Made by a program: the position numbers and the translations under genes
NCBI GenBank assembly: GCA_013334655.1
Contig: JAAXXD010000015.1
Coordinates: forward strand, 1 to 36,832
Length of the DNA: 36,832 nucleotides
Direction of reading: 5' to 3'
Source of the DNA: Chlorobaculum sp.
GTDB taxonomy: Bacteria > Bacteroidota > Chlorobiia > Chlorobiales > Chlorobiaceae
In this document: piece by piece, positions 8,605 to 18,084 of the stretch
How positions within the stretch are numbered: the first letter of the stretch is position 1
How the letters are laid out: every line of letters starts with the position of its first letter
Notes under the pieces: model-generated
Seen by the model: the letters and a program-made list of their open reading frames with translations, nothing else
The model's database searches: none
Told to the model about the DNA's origin: nothing

Positions 8605-8665
8605 GTTTGAAGTAGCCCCAACGCAATGCCACGGTTTAACGACCTTTGCCTCGCAACAGTCCGAC

Positions 8666-9595
8666 TCACGGCTCGAAAGTCGGCATCTCCTTGTCCCGCA
8701 GGCGGAAGCCGGGAAGGTTTATCTCCGGATCGTTGCGCATGGCGTTCGGATACTCTTTGCCGAGCGCTCCGCCGGTGACGAGAATCCGGTCGAGCTTGCC
8801 TTCGGCGAAGATCATGCGGATTTTGTCGCCCGAGGTGAAGTTCACGCCCGAGGGCTGATTCTTGTCGTCGTAGATATGGTAGAGGCTTCGGGCGTTCCTT
8901 GTCGCCGTGACCCTCTTCAGGCGGGAGCGGTCGTCCATGTTAGCCGTCATCTGTTTGCCGGAGAGCTGGTCATAGAGCGTCGGCGATTTCGAAAGGGAGT
9001 CCCTGGCGGCAAGGTAGGCGTGACCGAAGATATGGATTTCATCCACCTTCTTTTTCCCGGCGACTTCACGCAAATGCACCCGGATCGAGTCGCCGCTGAG
9101 CTGCCGACCGCGTTGCCACGCCACCGCGTCGTTGAAAAGCCATAGCTCGTTGCGGTTCCGGTCGAAGGTCGCCCGCGCCGATTTCACCGTCAGGCTGTCG
9201 TCGCTCACGCGCCCGCGAACGTTGCCCGACAGCTCGCCGGTTTCCTGGTCGGTGTGGTACACGCCGTTGTCGGCTCGCGTTTCAACGGTTTTGTCTTTGA
9301 TGATGATATGCCCCGTAAGGTCGATTCGTTCGCTCTCGGGCCAGTCGGTTGCGCGGTCGCACTGCAAGGTTGTTTCGCCGTGCAGGAACCTGACGTTGCC
9401 GACTGCCGAGCGGTATGGTATGGTCGTCCCTGATGGGCCGGGATTTTCGCCGCCCTCAATCAGGTCGGCGTGTTCGAGTACCGTTTTCTTATTTTCCGCG
9501 GAGAGCGTATTATCAGGCAGGGATGTTCCCCACAGGGCCAGCGACAGCATCACGCGCCATGCGGTTTTTGAGATCGATTGTCGTCTGCTGGTCAT
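8666..9595 (-). CDS. LptA/OstA-like domain protein (LPS transport periplasmic family)
   Basis: Start at 9595: MTSRRQSISKTAWRVMLSLALWGTSLPDNTLSAENKKTVLEHADLIEGG...VGNVRFLHGETTLQCDRATDWPESERIDLTGHIIIKDKTVETRADNGVYHTDQETGELSGNVRGRVSDDSLTVKSARATFDRNRNELWLFNDAV, repeating OstA beta-jellyroll pattern. Confidence 0.85.
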   Translation of the reverse strand: MTSRRQSISKTAWRVMLSLALWGTSLPDNTLSAENKKTVLEHADLIEGGENPGPSGTTIPYRSAVGNVRFLHGETTLQCDRATDWPESERIDLTGHIIIKDKTVETRADNGVYHTDQETGELSGNVRGRVSDDSLTVKSARATFDRNRNELWLFNDAVAWQRGRQLSGDSIRVHLREVAGKKKVDEIHIFGHAYLAARDSLSKSPTLYDQLSGKQMTANMDDRSRLKRVTATRNARSLYHIYDDKNQPSGVNFTSGDKIRMIFAEGKLDRILVTGGALGKEYPNAMRNDPEINLPGFRLRDKEMPTFEP

Positions 9596-9658
9596 GCTGC
9601 CGGGTTCTCTGAGTTGTGTGTTATCGTTTCGATTTTTAATGTAATAAAGCTTTCCGGT

Positions 9659-10717
9659 GTGAAAAAAATAGTCTTGATTGCCCAGGATCGTGCGGCATTT
9701 CTCCATGTTGCCCCGCTTGTCAGTGCCTTCAGAAAAAACAGCGTGTTCCAGCCGGTGCTTGTCCGGGTGCTCACGCCCGGCAGCCGCGCCGAGCACGACA
9801 AGCTTGCCGCCGCCTTCGGCTTCGGGGACGCGCTTCGCGTCATCGAAGCCGAGCCGGACACGCCGGTTGGCGAAACCGCATCGTTCATGCTCACCTTCGA
9901 GCAAATCTTCAACGAACTCGCGCCCGATTTCGTCATCCCCGGCGGCCACGACAGCGCCAGCCTCGCCGGAGCGCTTGCCGCCGCAAAAATGGGCATCCCG
10001 GTCATCAGCCTCGACGCCGGCCTGCGCAGCTACGACCGCGCTGAAGCGAGCGAGATCACTCGCCTCGTCATCGACTCGGTGGCCGCGCTGCACTTCGTCA
10101 GCGAGCACAGCGGCGTGTACAACCTCATCAATGAGGGCTTCGCCGACGAGCGCATCCTTTTCGTCGGCAACACGGCCATCGATAGCCTCGTGACGCTGAT
10201 GGCGCAGGCCAACGCATCCAGCGTGCTCGATTCACTCTCGCTCGCCCCGAAAAAGTTCGTCACCGTCCTGCTCAAGCCGGAAAGCTCCGTAAATCGCGAA
10301 CTCTTCTGCAAAGTGCTCGAATCGCTCGCCGCCACCACGGCCGTGTTGCTGCCGGGAACCCAGTCGTCCGATGAGGCGCTGAACAGCGTTGCGGGTCTGC
10401 GGATGATCGACATGCCGGACTACATCGATATGCTGCGCCTGCTCAAGGAGTCGGCGTTCGTGCTTACCGACAGCGCCGAGTTCGAGGCTGAACTGACCGT
10501 GATGAACGTCCCCTGCCTCACCATGCGCCAGAGTACCGCGCGCCCCTCGACCGTCGAACTCGGCACCAACGTGCTGATTGCTCCCGATGAGCAGGAGATA
10601 CTCGAACGCGCCTCGGTCATCCTCTCCAGAAAAAAGAGGGAGAAAACGCTGATTCCTGAAAAATGGGACGGCGCGGCGGCCACGCGCATCGTCGAAGTGC
10701 TGGAACGGGCAGAGTGA
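9659..10717 (+). CDS. UDP-N-acetylglucosamine 2-epimerase (WecB)-like protein with divergent active-site motifs
   Basis: GTG start 9659: VKKIVLIAQDRAAFLHVAPLVSAFRKN...; ISLDAGLRSYDRAEASEITRLVIDSVAALHFVSE (cf. VEAGLRS), VGNTAIDSL, LTDSAEFEAELTVMNVPCLTMRQSTARPSTVELGTNVLI (cf. LTDSGGIQEEA..GKPVLVLRDTTERPE.VEAGT). Confidence 0.8.
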   Translation: MKKIVLIAQDRAAFLHVAPLVSAFRKNSVFQPVLVRVLTPGSRAEHDKLAAAFGFGDALRVIEAEPDTPVGETASFMLTFEQIFNELAPDFVIPGGHDSASLAGALAAAKMGIPVISLDAGLRSYDRAEASEITRLVIDSVAALHFVSEHSGVYNLINEGFADERILFVGNTAIDSLVTLMAQANASSVLDSLSLAPKKFVTVLLKPESSVNRELFCKVLESLAATTAVLLPGTQSSDEALNSVAGLRMIDMPDYIDMLRLLKESAFVLTDSAEFEAELTVMNVPCLTMRQSTARPSTVELGTNVLIAPDEQEILERASVILSRKKREKTLIPEKWDGAAATRIVEVLERAE

Positions 10718-10954
10718 GAGTGAAGTGATCGAGCGAAAAGGCTCCTCGCGGCTTTGATTTCAGAGCATTGGAGAGCCAGATCGATAGTCCGATCCAGGAA
10801 AAGGCTCTCATGTAACGGTTCAAGCTGACAGATTACTTCTCAAATCTCGATTGTTTCCTGAGGCTCATTTCGGCCAGCCGTTTCAAACCGCCGGGCTGGT
10901 CAGGAAGGAATCGATGCAATCAACGACAACCTGTACGGAAACATCATTGCACCT

Positions 10955-11683
10955 ATGGACGATACCCATACTCACGACCCGTACGACCTCAGCCGGATCA
11001 TTTCGCAAGGCTGGAGGCTTTATCGCTTCAACTTCCTTGCCATTGCGTCGGCCGTTCTGCTGGTTTCCGTTCCGGTAAACGCCGCGTTGTCGGTCATTCC
11101 GCCATACTTCATCTCTGGGCAAGGCGCTTACGATGCGTGGATCATCCGGCTGCTCTCCGCGGCAAAGCTGCTCGTGTTCAACGGCCTGATTGCCATGGCC
11201 GTGGCCAGAATCATCGACGCATCGTCAAAGGGAGCCACCATCACAGGGAGCGCCGCTCTTCGTCACGCCCTGAGTCGCATGGGCGCGGCCCTTTCCCTTG
11301 GGCCGATTCTGGCGCTTTTCGCCATCGGACTGCTTTTACTTATGCTCGTGCCCCGTCTGGGCGAAGCGGTCTATTACGCCATCTTCATCTTCTACTTCTT
11401 TGCCGTATCGCTACGCAACTGTTCCGGGATGGCGGCCATCGACTATTCCCGGGCGCTTTTCAAGCAACAGTTTGGCCAGGTATTCTGGTGCCAGTTCGTC
11501 TTTTTCCTCTTCTCGGCAGTCTTTACCGCCGGAATGCTACCGATCCTCTTGGTCTTTCCGCGAATCCCGGCAGTCGCCATCGCCTTCAACGCAATCCTCG
11601 ATCTCTTCCTTGCCTACCCCTTCACGATGTCAACCCTGTTTTTTCTGGAACTCGATGCGAATGACGGGGTTGATAGATGCTAA
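10955..11683 (+). CDS. Multi-pass membrane protein of unknown function
   Basis: 242 aa with several hydrophobic helices (FNFLAIASAVLLVSVPVNAALSVIPPYF, LGPILALFAIGLLLLMLVP, AVYYAIFIFYFFAVSL, QFVFFLFSAVFTAGMLPILLVF). Confidence 0.7.
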   Translation: MDDTHTHDPYDLSRIISQGWRLYRFNFLAIASAVLLVSVPVNAALSVIPPYFISGQGAYDAWIIRLLSAAKLLVFNGLIAMAVARIIDASSKGATITGSAALRHALSRMGAALSLGPILALFAIGLLLLMLVPRLGEAVYYAIFIFYFFAVSLRNCSGMAAIDYSRALFKQQFGQVFWCQFVFFLFSAVFTAGMLPILLVFPRIPAVAIAFNAILDLFLAYPFTMSTLFFLELDANDGVDRC

Positions 11684-11834
11684 CTTCATGATAGGTAATA
11701 TCTTAAAGGGATAGGTGCTGAATGCTGTTTCGGCGTTTTGTGGGTTTTCGCAAGAAAATATCAGAAAACGTTTTCTTACAACGCAGTTCCAGAAACGAAC
11801 AAACGAGAAATCCCTGTATCTGTCAATAGGAATG

Positions 11835-12462
11835 TTAGTTAAGGGATTTTGAGAGGTTCTTTCTTGTGACTTCTTCGATGTTTCTGGCTTCGAGTACCTC
11901 CGGCAGTCTTGCCTCCATCGCCTCCAGCAGGGCTTGGGCGGCTTGCGTCGGTTCCGGGATTTTCAGGCAGCTCGTTTCGTTGAGCGTGACGATCATGCTG
12001 CTGATCGCTCTGAGTTCGTCGATGCCTTCCGGTACTGCGCATTCAGCGTATTATCAGTATTTTTCGATCAGTCGCTCCATCTTGCAGGCCAGCATCACGC
12101 TGAACACATGGCCGCGTGTGCTGGCTTGGTTGCGCACTCAGACCACCGGCCTGATCTCCAGATGCCCCTGCTTGAAAGGTGCGAAACGCTCGCGCCAAGT
12201 TGGCCAGATATTTGTACCGGTTGCGCAGCTCTTCCGCCGAAAGTGTCTGCTTTTTTACGCCGCTCCTGATGACGTAATAGCCGTCAAGCAACGCTTTTTG
12301 CTGCAGGGCCAGCCTGATCGCCTCGATCTCGGCAAACGAGCAGTGCGACAAACTGGCGATGGTGCGATTCTTGACCTTGCCATCTTCCCGATAGGACTCG
12401 CGAAGCAGGTGCCGCTGGTAGGTCTTGCCGTTGATGGCGGTTTTGCTTGAGTCGAGATACAT
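11835..12462 (-). pseudogene. IS1634/IS1549-type transposase relic (N-terminus joined to C-terminus, internal part deleted)
   Basis: N-term MYLDSSKTAINGKTYQRHLLRESYREDGKVKNRTIASLSHCSFAEIEAIRLALQQK; then in another frame WRERFAPFKQGHLEIRPVV*VRNQASTRGHVFSVMLACKMERLIEKY* with in-frame stops; then C-term EVLEARNIEEVTRKNLSKSLN*. Confidence 0.85.
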
Positions 12463-12798
12463 GGTGACGGCGAGACGGGTTTATACAATGCTGTGCTATA
12501 TGCAATATTGCCATGATACGCTAATGATTAGTGACTATATGCGTGGCGGCATTTATCAGATAAGTGACGGTATATCTATTGCTTCTAAAATGAAGATGCC
12601 GTTTTTTTATAATGAGAGTGAATACAGTGTACTGAAGGGTGCTGTCGCAAAGTCGCGAAAGGCAACATGGAGAGGCAATGCCGACAGAAACGCTCCCATA
12701 CACCGGCACGTTAAATCCTCGGCGTTTGTTATATTTGCGGTTTGTGCCCTGCCCGATGGGTGGGTGACGCCATATTTTTCAAACTCAGAGTCCGAACG

Positions 12799-14268
12799 AT
12801 GAGCAATTCCGATCAGTCGCGGGTGCAGACGCAGAGTCTGTCGCCCGATAAGGTGATGCATAAACTGGTTTCGCTGGCAAAGAGGCGAGGCTTCATTTTC
12901 CCGTCGTCCGAAATATACGGCGGCTTGTCGTCGTGCTTCGATTACGGCCCGCTTGGCAGCGAGATGAAGAAGAATATCAAGGATTTGTGGTGGAACTCGA
13001 TGACGCGCCGCCACCAGAATATCGTGGGCATCGATGCGTCGATCATGATGAATCCGACCGTGTGGGAGGCTTCGGGCCATGTGGCGAGCTTCAACGATCC
13101 GATGATCGACGACCGGACGACCAAGCGCCGTTACCGCGCCGACCACCTGATCGAGAACCATATCGGCAAGCTCGTGCGCGATGGCAAGGAGGCCGATGCC
13201 GCCGCTCTCAAGGTTGCCTACGAGGCCGCCGCCGGTACGGAAGACCCGAATCGCACGCTTTATAATATCATTATCGAAGCGGGAATCAAGGCTCCCGATA
13301 CCGGTTCGGCTGACTGGACGGAGGTTCGGCAGTTCAACCTGATGTTCCAGTGCAACATGGGCGCTGTGGCCGAGTCGGCGGGCGTGGTCTACCTGCGTCC
13401 CGAAACCGCGCAGGGTATCTTCGTGAACTTCCACAACGTTCGCGAGTCGTCGCGCATGAAGGTGCCGTTCGGCATCGCGCAGATCGGCAAGGCGTTCCGC
13501 AACGAAATCGTCAAGGGCAACTTCATCTTCCGCATGGTGGAGTTCGAGCAGATGGAGATGCAGTATTTCCTCAAGCCGGGCACGCAGCTCGAAGCGTTCG
13601 AGGCGTGGCGCGAGGAGCGCTTCCGCTGGTACCACGAAACGCTCGGCGTGACGAAGGAGAAGCTTCACTGGTACAAGCACGACAAGCTGGCCCACTACGC
13701 CGACCTGGCGTACGACATCAAGTTCGAGTTTCCGTTCGGCATCGAGGAGATCGAGGGCATCCACTCGCGCACCGATTTCGACCTCAGCCAGCATCAGCAG
13801 TACTCCGGCAAGAGCATGGAGTATATCGACCAGACCACCAACGAGCGCTTCATTCCCTACGTGGTGGAGACTTCGTCGGGCTGCGACCGCACCTTCCTCG
13901 CGCTGCTTTCGGACGCCTATCAGGAGGATGTGGTCGATGGCGAGCCGCGCGTGATGCTGAAGCTCGCGCCGAGGGTCGCGCCGGTGAAGGCCGCCGTGCT
14001 GCCGCTGATGAAAAAGGGCGAGATGGGCGAAAAGGCAGACAGGCTCTGCCGCGACCTCTCGGAGCACTTCATGGTGCAGTACGACGACGCCGCGTCCATC
14101 GGCAAACGCTACCGCCGCCAGGACGAGATCGGCACGCCCTTCTGCTTCACGGTGGATCACCAGACGCTCGAAGATGGCACGATCACCGTGCGCTACCGCG
14201 ACACCGCCGCGCAGGAGCGGATCGATATGTCGAAAGCCGCTGAGTTCCTGGCTGCAAAGCTGGTTTAA
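12799..14268 (+). CDS. glyS: Glycyl-tRNA synthetase (class II, dimeric type)
   Basis: MSNSDQSRVQTQSLSPDKVMHKLVSLAKRRGFIFPSSEIYGGLSSCFDYGPLGSEMKKNIKDLWW...YLRPETAQGIFVNFHNV...EFEQMEMQYF. Confidence 0.97.
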   Translation: MSNSDQSRVQTQSLSPDKVMHKLVSLAKRRGFIFPSSEIYGGLSSCFDYGPLGSEMKKNIKDLWWNSMTRRHQNIVGIDASIMMNPTVWEASGHVASFNDPMIDDRTTKRRYRADHLIENHIGKLVRDGKEADAAALKVAYEAAAGTEDPNRTLYNIIIEAGIKAPDTGSADWTEVRQFNLMFQCNMGAVAESAGVVYLRPETAQGIFVNFHNVRESSRMKVPFGIAQIGKAFRNEIVKGNFIFRMVEFEQMEMQYFLKPGTQLEAFEAWREERFRWYHETLGVTKEKLHWYKHDKLAHYADLAYDIKFEFPFGIEEIEGIHSRTDFDLSQHQQYSGKSMEYIDQTTNERFIPYVVETSSGCDRTFLALLSDAYQEDVVDGEPRVMLKLAPRVAPVKAAVLPLMKKGEMGEKADRLCRDLSEHFMVQYDDAASIGKRYRRQDEIGTPFCFTVDHQTLEDGTITVRYRDTAAQERIDMSKAAEFLAAKLV

Positions 14269-14306
14269 CTATTTTGAGGCTGAGACAAGTCGAGTTTTGC
14301 TTTGAT

Positions 14307-14430
14307 TGTCATTCTGAACGAAGTGAAGAATCCAGTTCTTTTTTGAGCAGCACCATATTTGAATGATCTGAAATACTTTACGTGACTATTCTGGATTCTT
14401 CGCCCGACTGCGTCGGACTCAGAATGACAG
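14307..14430. repeat. REP/MITE-like element with terminal inverted repeats
   Basis: Left tgtcattctgaacgaagtgaagaatccag; right ctggattcttcgcccgactgcgtcggactcagaatgaca; termini are inverted copies (TGTCATTCTGA/TCAGAATGACA and GAAGAATCCAG/CTGGATTCTTC). Confidence 0.75.
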
Positions 14431-14521
14431 ATAAAATTGGAAACAAATTCTTGAGCGAGCCCATTTGAGGCCACTTCCAATTATCAAGAACCTTTATTAC
14501 TTGGACTAAGAAGTCGAAGAA

Positions 14522-15673
14522 ATGTTATACGATGTCGCAATCATAGGAGGAGGGCCGTCGGGAGCCGCCGCCGCCGAGATTCTCGCTCGCGCGGGCCACT
14601 CGACCATCCTCATCGAACGCAATCTTGCCAACGTTAAGCCGTGTGGTGGCGCGATACCGCTCGGCCTGATCGAGGAGTTCCAGATTCCCGACGAGCTGGT
14701 CGAAAAGAAGCTGACCCGCATGAGCGTGCGCTCGCCGCAGGGCAAAACCATCTTCATGCACATGCCGAACGGCTACGTCGGCATGGTTCGCCGCGAGCGC
14801 TTTGACCGCTATCTCCGCGAGAAGGCGCAGAAGGCGGGCGCGGAGCTGGTCGAAGCGCTGGTCAAAAAGATCGACCGCTCCGCCGACCGCTTCACGATCC
14901 ACCTCTTCAACAAGGAGGGAAACGAGCTGCCGCCGGTCGAGGCGTCGTATGTCATCGGCGCGGATGGCGCGAACTCCAGGACCGCCGACGAACTCGGCTT
15001 TCCGCCGAACGACCTGAAGGTGATCGCCATGCAGCAGCGCTTCCACTACTGCAACGAGCTGAAGCCTTACGAGGAGCTGGTGGAGATATGGTTCGACGGC
15101 GAGGTCTCGCCCGATTTTTACGGCTGGATATTCCCGAAGACCGACCACATTGCTATCGGCACAGGCACGGAGGAACACCGCAACGACATCAAGCAGTTGC
15201 AGCACCGCTTCGTCGAGAAGATCGGCATCACCGAAAAGCCTTACCTCAACGAGGCGGCGAAGATTCCGATGAAGCCCCGTCGCTCCTTCTCTCAGGAGCG
15301 GGCGATTCTCGTGGGCGACGCGGCGGGCCTCGTGACCCCGGCCAACGGCGAAGGTATCTTCTTCGCGATGCGCTCCGGCAAGCTCGGCGCGCTGGCGATG
15401 ATCGAGCGCATCCGCAACAAGAGGCCGCTCGCCAGCTACGAGAAGGAGTTCCGCAGGCTCTACTCGCCTATCTTCTTTGGATTGCAGGTGTTGCAGTCGG
15501 TTTACTACAAGAGCGACCGCCTGCGCGAGAGCTTCGTGGCGATCTGCCGCGACAAGCATGTGCAGGAGATCACCTTCGACTCCTACCTCTACAAAAAGAT
15601 GGTTCCCGCGCCGTGGAGCGTGCAGATGAAGATCATGGGCAAGAATATCTACCATCTCGCCAAAGGAAGTTGA
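14522..15673 (+). CDS. bchP: Geranylgeranyl reductase (bacteriochlorophyll biosynthesis)
   Basis: [80 protein letters not shown] (FAD GxGxxG; CGGAIP motif of ChlP/BchP). Confidence 0.93.
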   Translation: MLYDVAIIGGGPSGAAAAEILARAGHSTILIERNLANVKPCGGAIPLGLIEEFQIPDELVEKKLTRMSVRSPQGKTIFMHMPNGYVGMVRRERFDRYLREKAQKAGAELVEALVKKIDRSADRFTIHLFNKEGNELPPVEASYVIGADGANSRTADELGFPPNDLKVIAMQQRFHYCNELKPYEELVEIWFDGEVSPDFYGWIFPKTDHIAIGTGTEEHRNDIKQLQHRFVEKIGITEKPYLNEAAKIPMKPRRSFSQERAILVGDAAGLVTPANGEGIFFAMRSGKLGALAMIERIRNKRPLASYEKEFRRLYSPIFFGLQVLQSVYYKSDRLRESFVAICRDKHVQEITFDSYLYKKMVPAPWSVQMKIMGKNIYHLAKGS

Positions 15674-16372
15674 ATGCTGCTTTCCCCGCTGAACTGGATC
15701 ATCCATATTTCCTCGTCGCTCGAATGGGGCGTAGCGCTCGTCATGATGTACCATTACGGGCGTCTCGTCGGTCGCAAAGACATCCGGCGATTCGCGCTCT
15801 TCATGCTGCCGCACTGGATCGGGAGCTGGTTCGTGCTGGCTTACCACATCACCGGCGACGCGATCATGCTGCTCCTCGAACTCTCCGAAGCGATCAACCT
15901 GGTCGGCAGCTTTGCGCTGCTTTACGCGACGCTGAAGATTCTGAAGGGGGACGAAAAGCGCGAGGCCAAGCCGCGCACGGCGCTGATGGGAGCGCTCTTC
16001 GGCGGCATGACGATGGCGGCAGGAGGCGCGCCGGGCTACTCGTTTTTGATGGGTAAAAGCTGGTTCGACGCTGTGTTACAGGTGTCGAGCTTCGTCTACC
16101 TGACCTTTCTCGTGCTGCTCCTGAGGGTGCGCAAGCAAGACCCCGAAGCATTCTCGTTTCTGACCGTAGCGGGCTTCTGGTTCGTGCTCGTCTTCATTTC
16201 GGTAACAGTCTGCTGCATGTACGTCGCCATCCATGTGCTGGGCTACAAGTCGCTGTCACACAACGACTTTTTGCACGGCCTGGCCGAAAGCCTCCTGAGC
16301 GCGAGCAACCTCATGATCGCCATTGGTATCCACAAACAGCACAAGCTCGCCGCAGAGCGGCTCAGGGCCTGA
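15674..16372 (+). CDS. Ycf49/DUF2499-like integral membrane protein
   Basis: Start abuts bchP stop (tgaATG). LNWIIHISSSLEWGVALVMMYHYGRLVGRKDIRRFALFMLPHWIGSWFVLAYHITGD...LVGSFALLYATLKIL resembles Ycf49; additional C-terminal TM helices. Confidence 0.7.
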   Translation: MLLSPLNWIIHISSSLEWGVALVMMYHYGRLVGRKDIRRFALFMLPHWIGSWFVLAYHITGDAIMLLLELSEAINLVGSFALLYATLKILKGDEKREAKPRTALMGALFGGMTMAAGGAPGYSFLMGKSWFDAVLQVSSFVYLTFLVLLLRVRKQDPEAFSFLTVAGFWFVLVFISVTVCCMYVAIHVLGYKSLSHNDFLHGLAESLLSASNLMIAIGIHKQHKLAAERLRA

Positions 16373-18077
16373 GCAGCGCCTGGTAGCGCTTCGGATCGGC
16401 AAGCAGAGAAAATGCCTTCGCCGCAACCGGATCATCCTCGACCGACTTGCGCAGGGCCGCCCGCTCGTCGTAATGCCGCATTATCTCGCGATGCAAGGCG
16501 GCGGTGATGCGCAGCGAATCCCGCGAGAGGCTCCGTCGTGTCGAGGCGGCAAGAGACTTGTCGAGAGCGTCGAGCTGGCCGGATAGCGCTTTGTCCACTC
16601 CATCCTCCTTTTGAACGAGCGTTTTCAGGCTGTCGAGTTTTTTCTGCGCTCCAGACCGGAAGGTGAATTTCTCCTTTTCGAGAAAGCTGTTGAACTCGTC
16701 GTACACCGGTTCCGACGGGAGTCGCGTCAACTGAAACCCCGGATGTTTCAGATGAAAGCGCGAGGCGTATCTGAAAAGCAAACCATCTTTCTCCAGCGTG
16801 TGCTGGTATTCGGAGAGAGAGTCGGCTTTGGCGACCACATCCGGACGGATTCCGCCGCCGCCATAGACTTTGCGCCGGTTGCGCGTGAAGAAGACCTTCG
16901 TGGAGTCGGCGGCATCGGTGGAGAGCACGACTTTACGGCGAGCGTCATCGCGAACAATCGGCTTCTGGATGAGTCGTCCCGACGGCGTATAGTATTTCGC
17001 CGTCGTCAGTTTGAGGATGTGGTCGTAGGGCAGGGCGATGATCGACTGCACCAGCCCCTTGCCGTAGGAGCTTTCGCCGAGAATGACGCCGCGGTCGAGT
17101 TCCTGAATCGCGCCAGAAACAATCTCCGAAGCTGATGCGCTGTCGCCGTCGATCAAAACCACGAGAGGAAGTGCTGGCGCTTGAGGATCGGTATTGGTGG
17201 AGTAGAGCTGATCGCTGTCGGCGGTCCGGCCTTTGGTGGAGACGATCTTGCTGCCTTTTTCGACGAAGAGTCCCGCCACCTCAACTGCCGAGGTGAGCAG
17301 GCCGCCCGGATTGCCGCGCAAATCCAGCACGAGGCCATTCAGCGCGATCCGGTTTTTGGTGGCCTCTTCGTTGATCGTGCGGATCGCCGAACTCAGCTCC
17401 TCACGCGAGTGCTCGGCGAAGCTGTTCATCTGCACGTAACCCAACGAGCCGAATAGCCCGGCATAGGGCACGGTGCTGACCCTGATCTCCTGCCGCGTGA
17501 TGGCAATGACCTTCGGTGACCCGAGGCCATCTCGTTTAATCGTAAGCCTGACGACCGTGCCAGGCGACCCCTTGATGGCGTTCCTCACCTCGTCGATGGA
17601 CTTCTTGCTTGTGGGCACGCCATCGATGGCGATAACCTGGTCGCCGGTCTGCAAGCCCGCTTTCGCGGCGGGCTGGGCGTCGTTCACCGAGGTGACGAAC
17701 AGCTCTCCGGCAAATACGCCAATGGTGACGCCGATGCCGGTGTATTTGCCGGTGGTGATTTCATCGAGTTCGTCGGACTGGGCCTCATCGAGAAACGAGG
17801 TGAAGGGATCGAGCTGATCCATCATGCCGTCGATCCCCGAATACATGAATTCGCTCACATCGACGGGATCAACATAGTTTTGCGCCACATTCTTGAACAC
17901 CTCCCCGAGCAGGTCGATGCTTCTGGTCGCGGCGAAAAAGTTGTCGCCCGCGCTCGGCGCGCCATACGCCGCCGAGCCGGGTTGCGCGACAATCAGCATT
18001 GTCCCGGCTGAGAGCGCGGCGGCGGCGCGAGACCAGCGCCGGAGAGTCCCGAAAAAAGAGCGGCGACGCAAATTCAT
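16362..18077 (-). CDS. S41-family C-terminal processing peptidase
   Basis: MNLRRRSFFGTLRRW..., PDZ (GIGVTIGVFAGELFVTSVNDAQPAAKAGLQTGDQVIAIDG), catalytic DGDSASASEIVSGAIQELDRGVILGESSYGKGLVQ (Ser/Lys). Confidence 0.95.
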   Translation of the reverse strand: MNLRRRSFFGTLRRWSRAAAALSAGTMLIVAQPGSAAYGAPSAGDNFFAATRSIDLLGEVFKNVAQNYVDPVDVSEFMYSGIDGMMDQLDPFTSFLDEAQSDELDEITTGKYTGIGVTIGVFAGELFVTSVNDAQPAAKAGLQTGDQVIAIDGVPTSKKSIDEVRNAIKGSPGTVVRLTIKRDGLGSPKVIAITRQEIRVSTVPYAGLFGSLGYVQMNSFAEHSREELSSAIRTINEEATKNRIALNGLVLDLRGNPGGLLTSAVEVAGLFVEKGSKIVSTKGRTADSDQLYSTNTDPQAPALPLVVLIDGDSASASEIVSGAIQELDRGVILGESSYGKGLVQSIIALPYDHILKLTTAKYYTPSGRLIQKPIVRDDARRKVVLSTDAADSTKVFFTRNRRKVYGGGGIRPDVVAKADSLSEYQHTLEKDGLLFRYASRFHLKHPGFQLTRLPSEPVYDEFNSFLEKEKFTFRSGAQKKLDSLKTLVQKEDGVDKALSGQLDALDKSLAASTRRSLSRDSLRITAALHREIMRHYDERAALRKSVEDDPVAAKAFSLLADPKRYQALLRP

Positions 18078-18084
18078 TGCAGGC

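Noticed and set aside
8576-9145. Plus-strand ORF beginning in the 28-nt inverted repeat (MPSRRSALPAFE...)
   Set aside because: Opposite the LptA-like gene and begins within repeat sequence; no protein-family resemblance.
12607-14160. 517-aa minus-strand ORF opposite glyS
   Set aside because: Antisense to a conserved glycyl-tRNA synthetase; composition typical of a shadow ORF.
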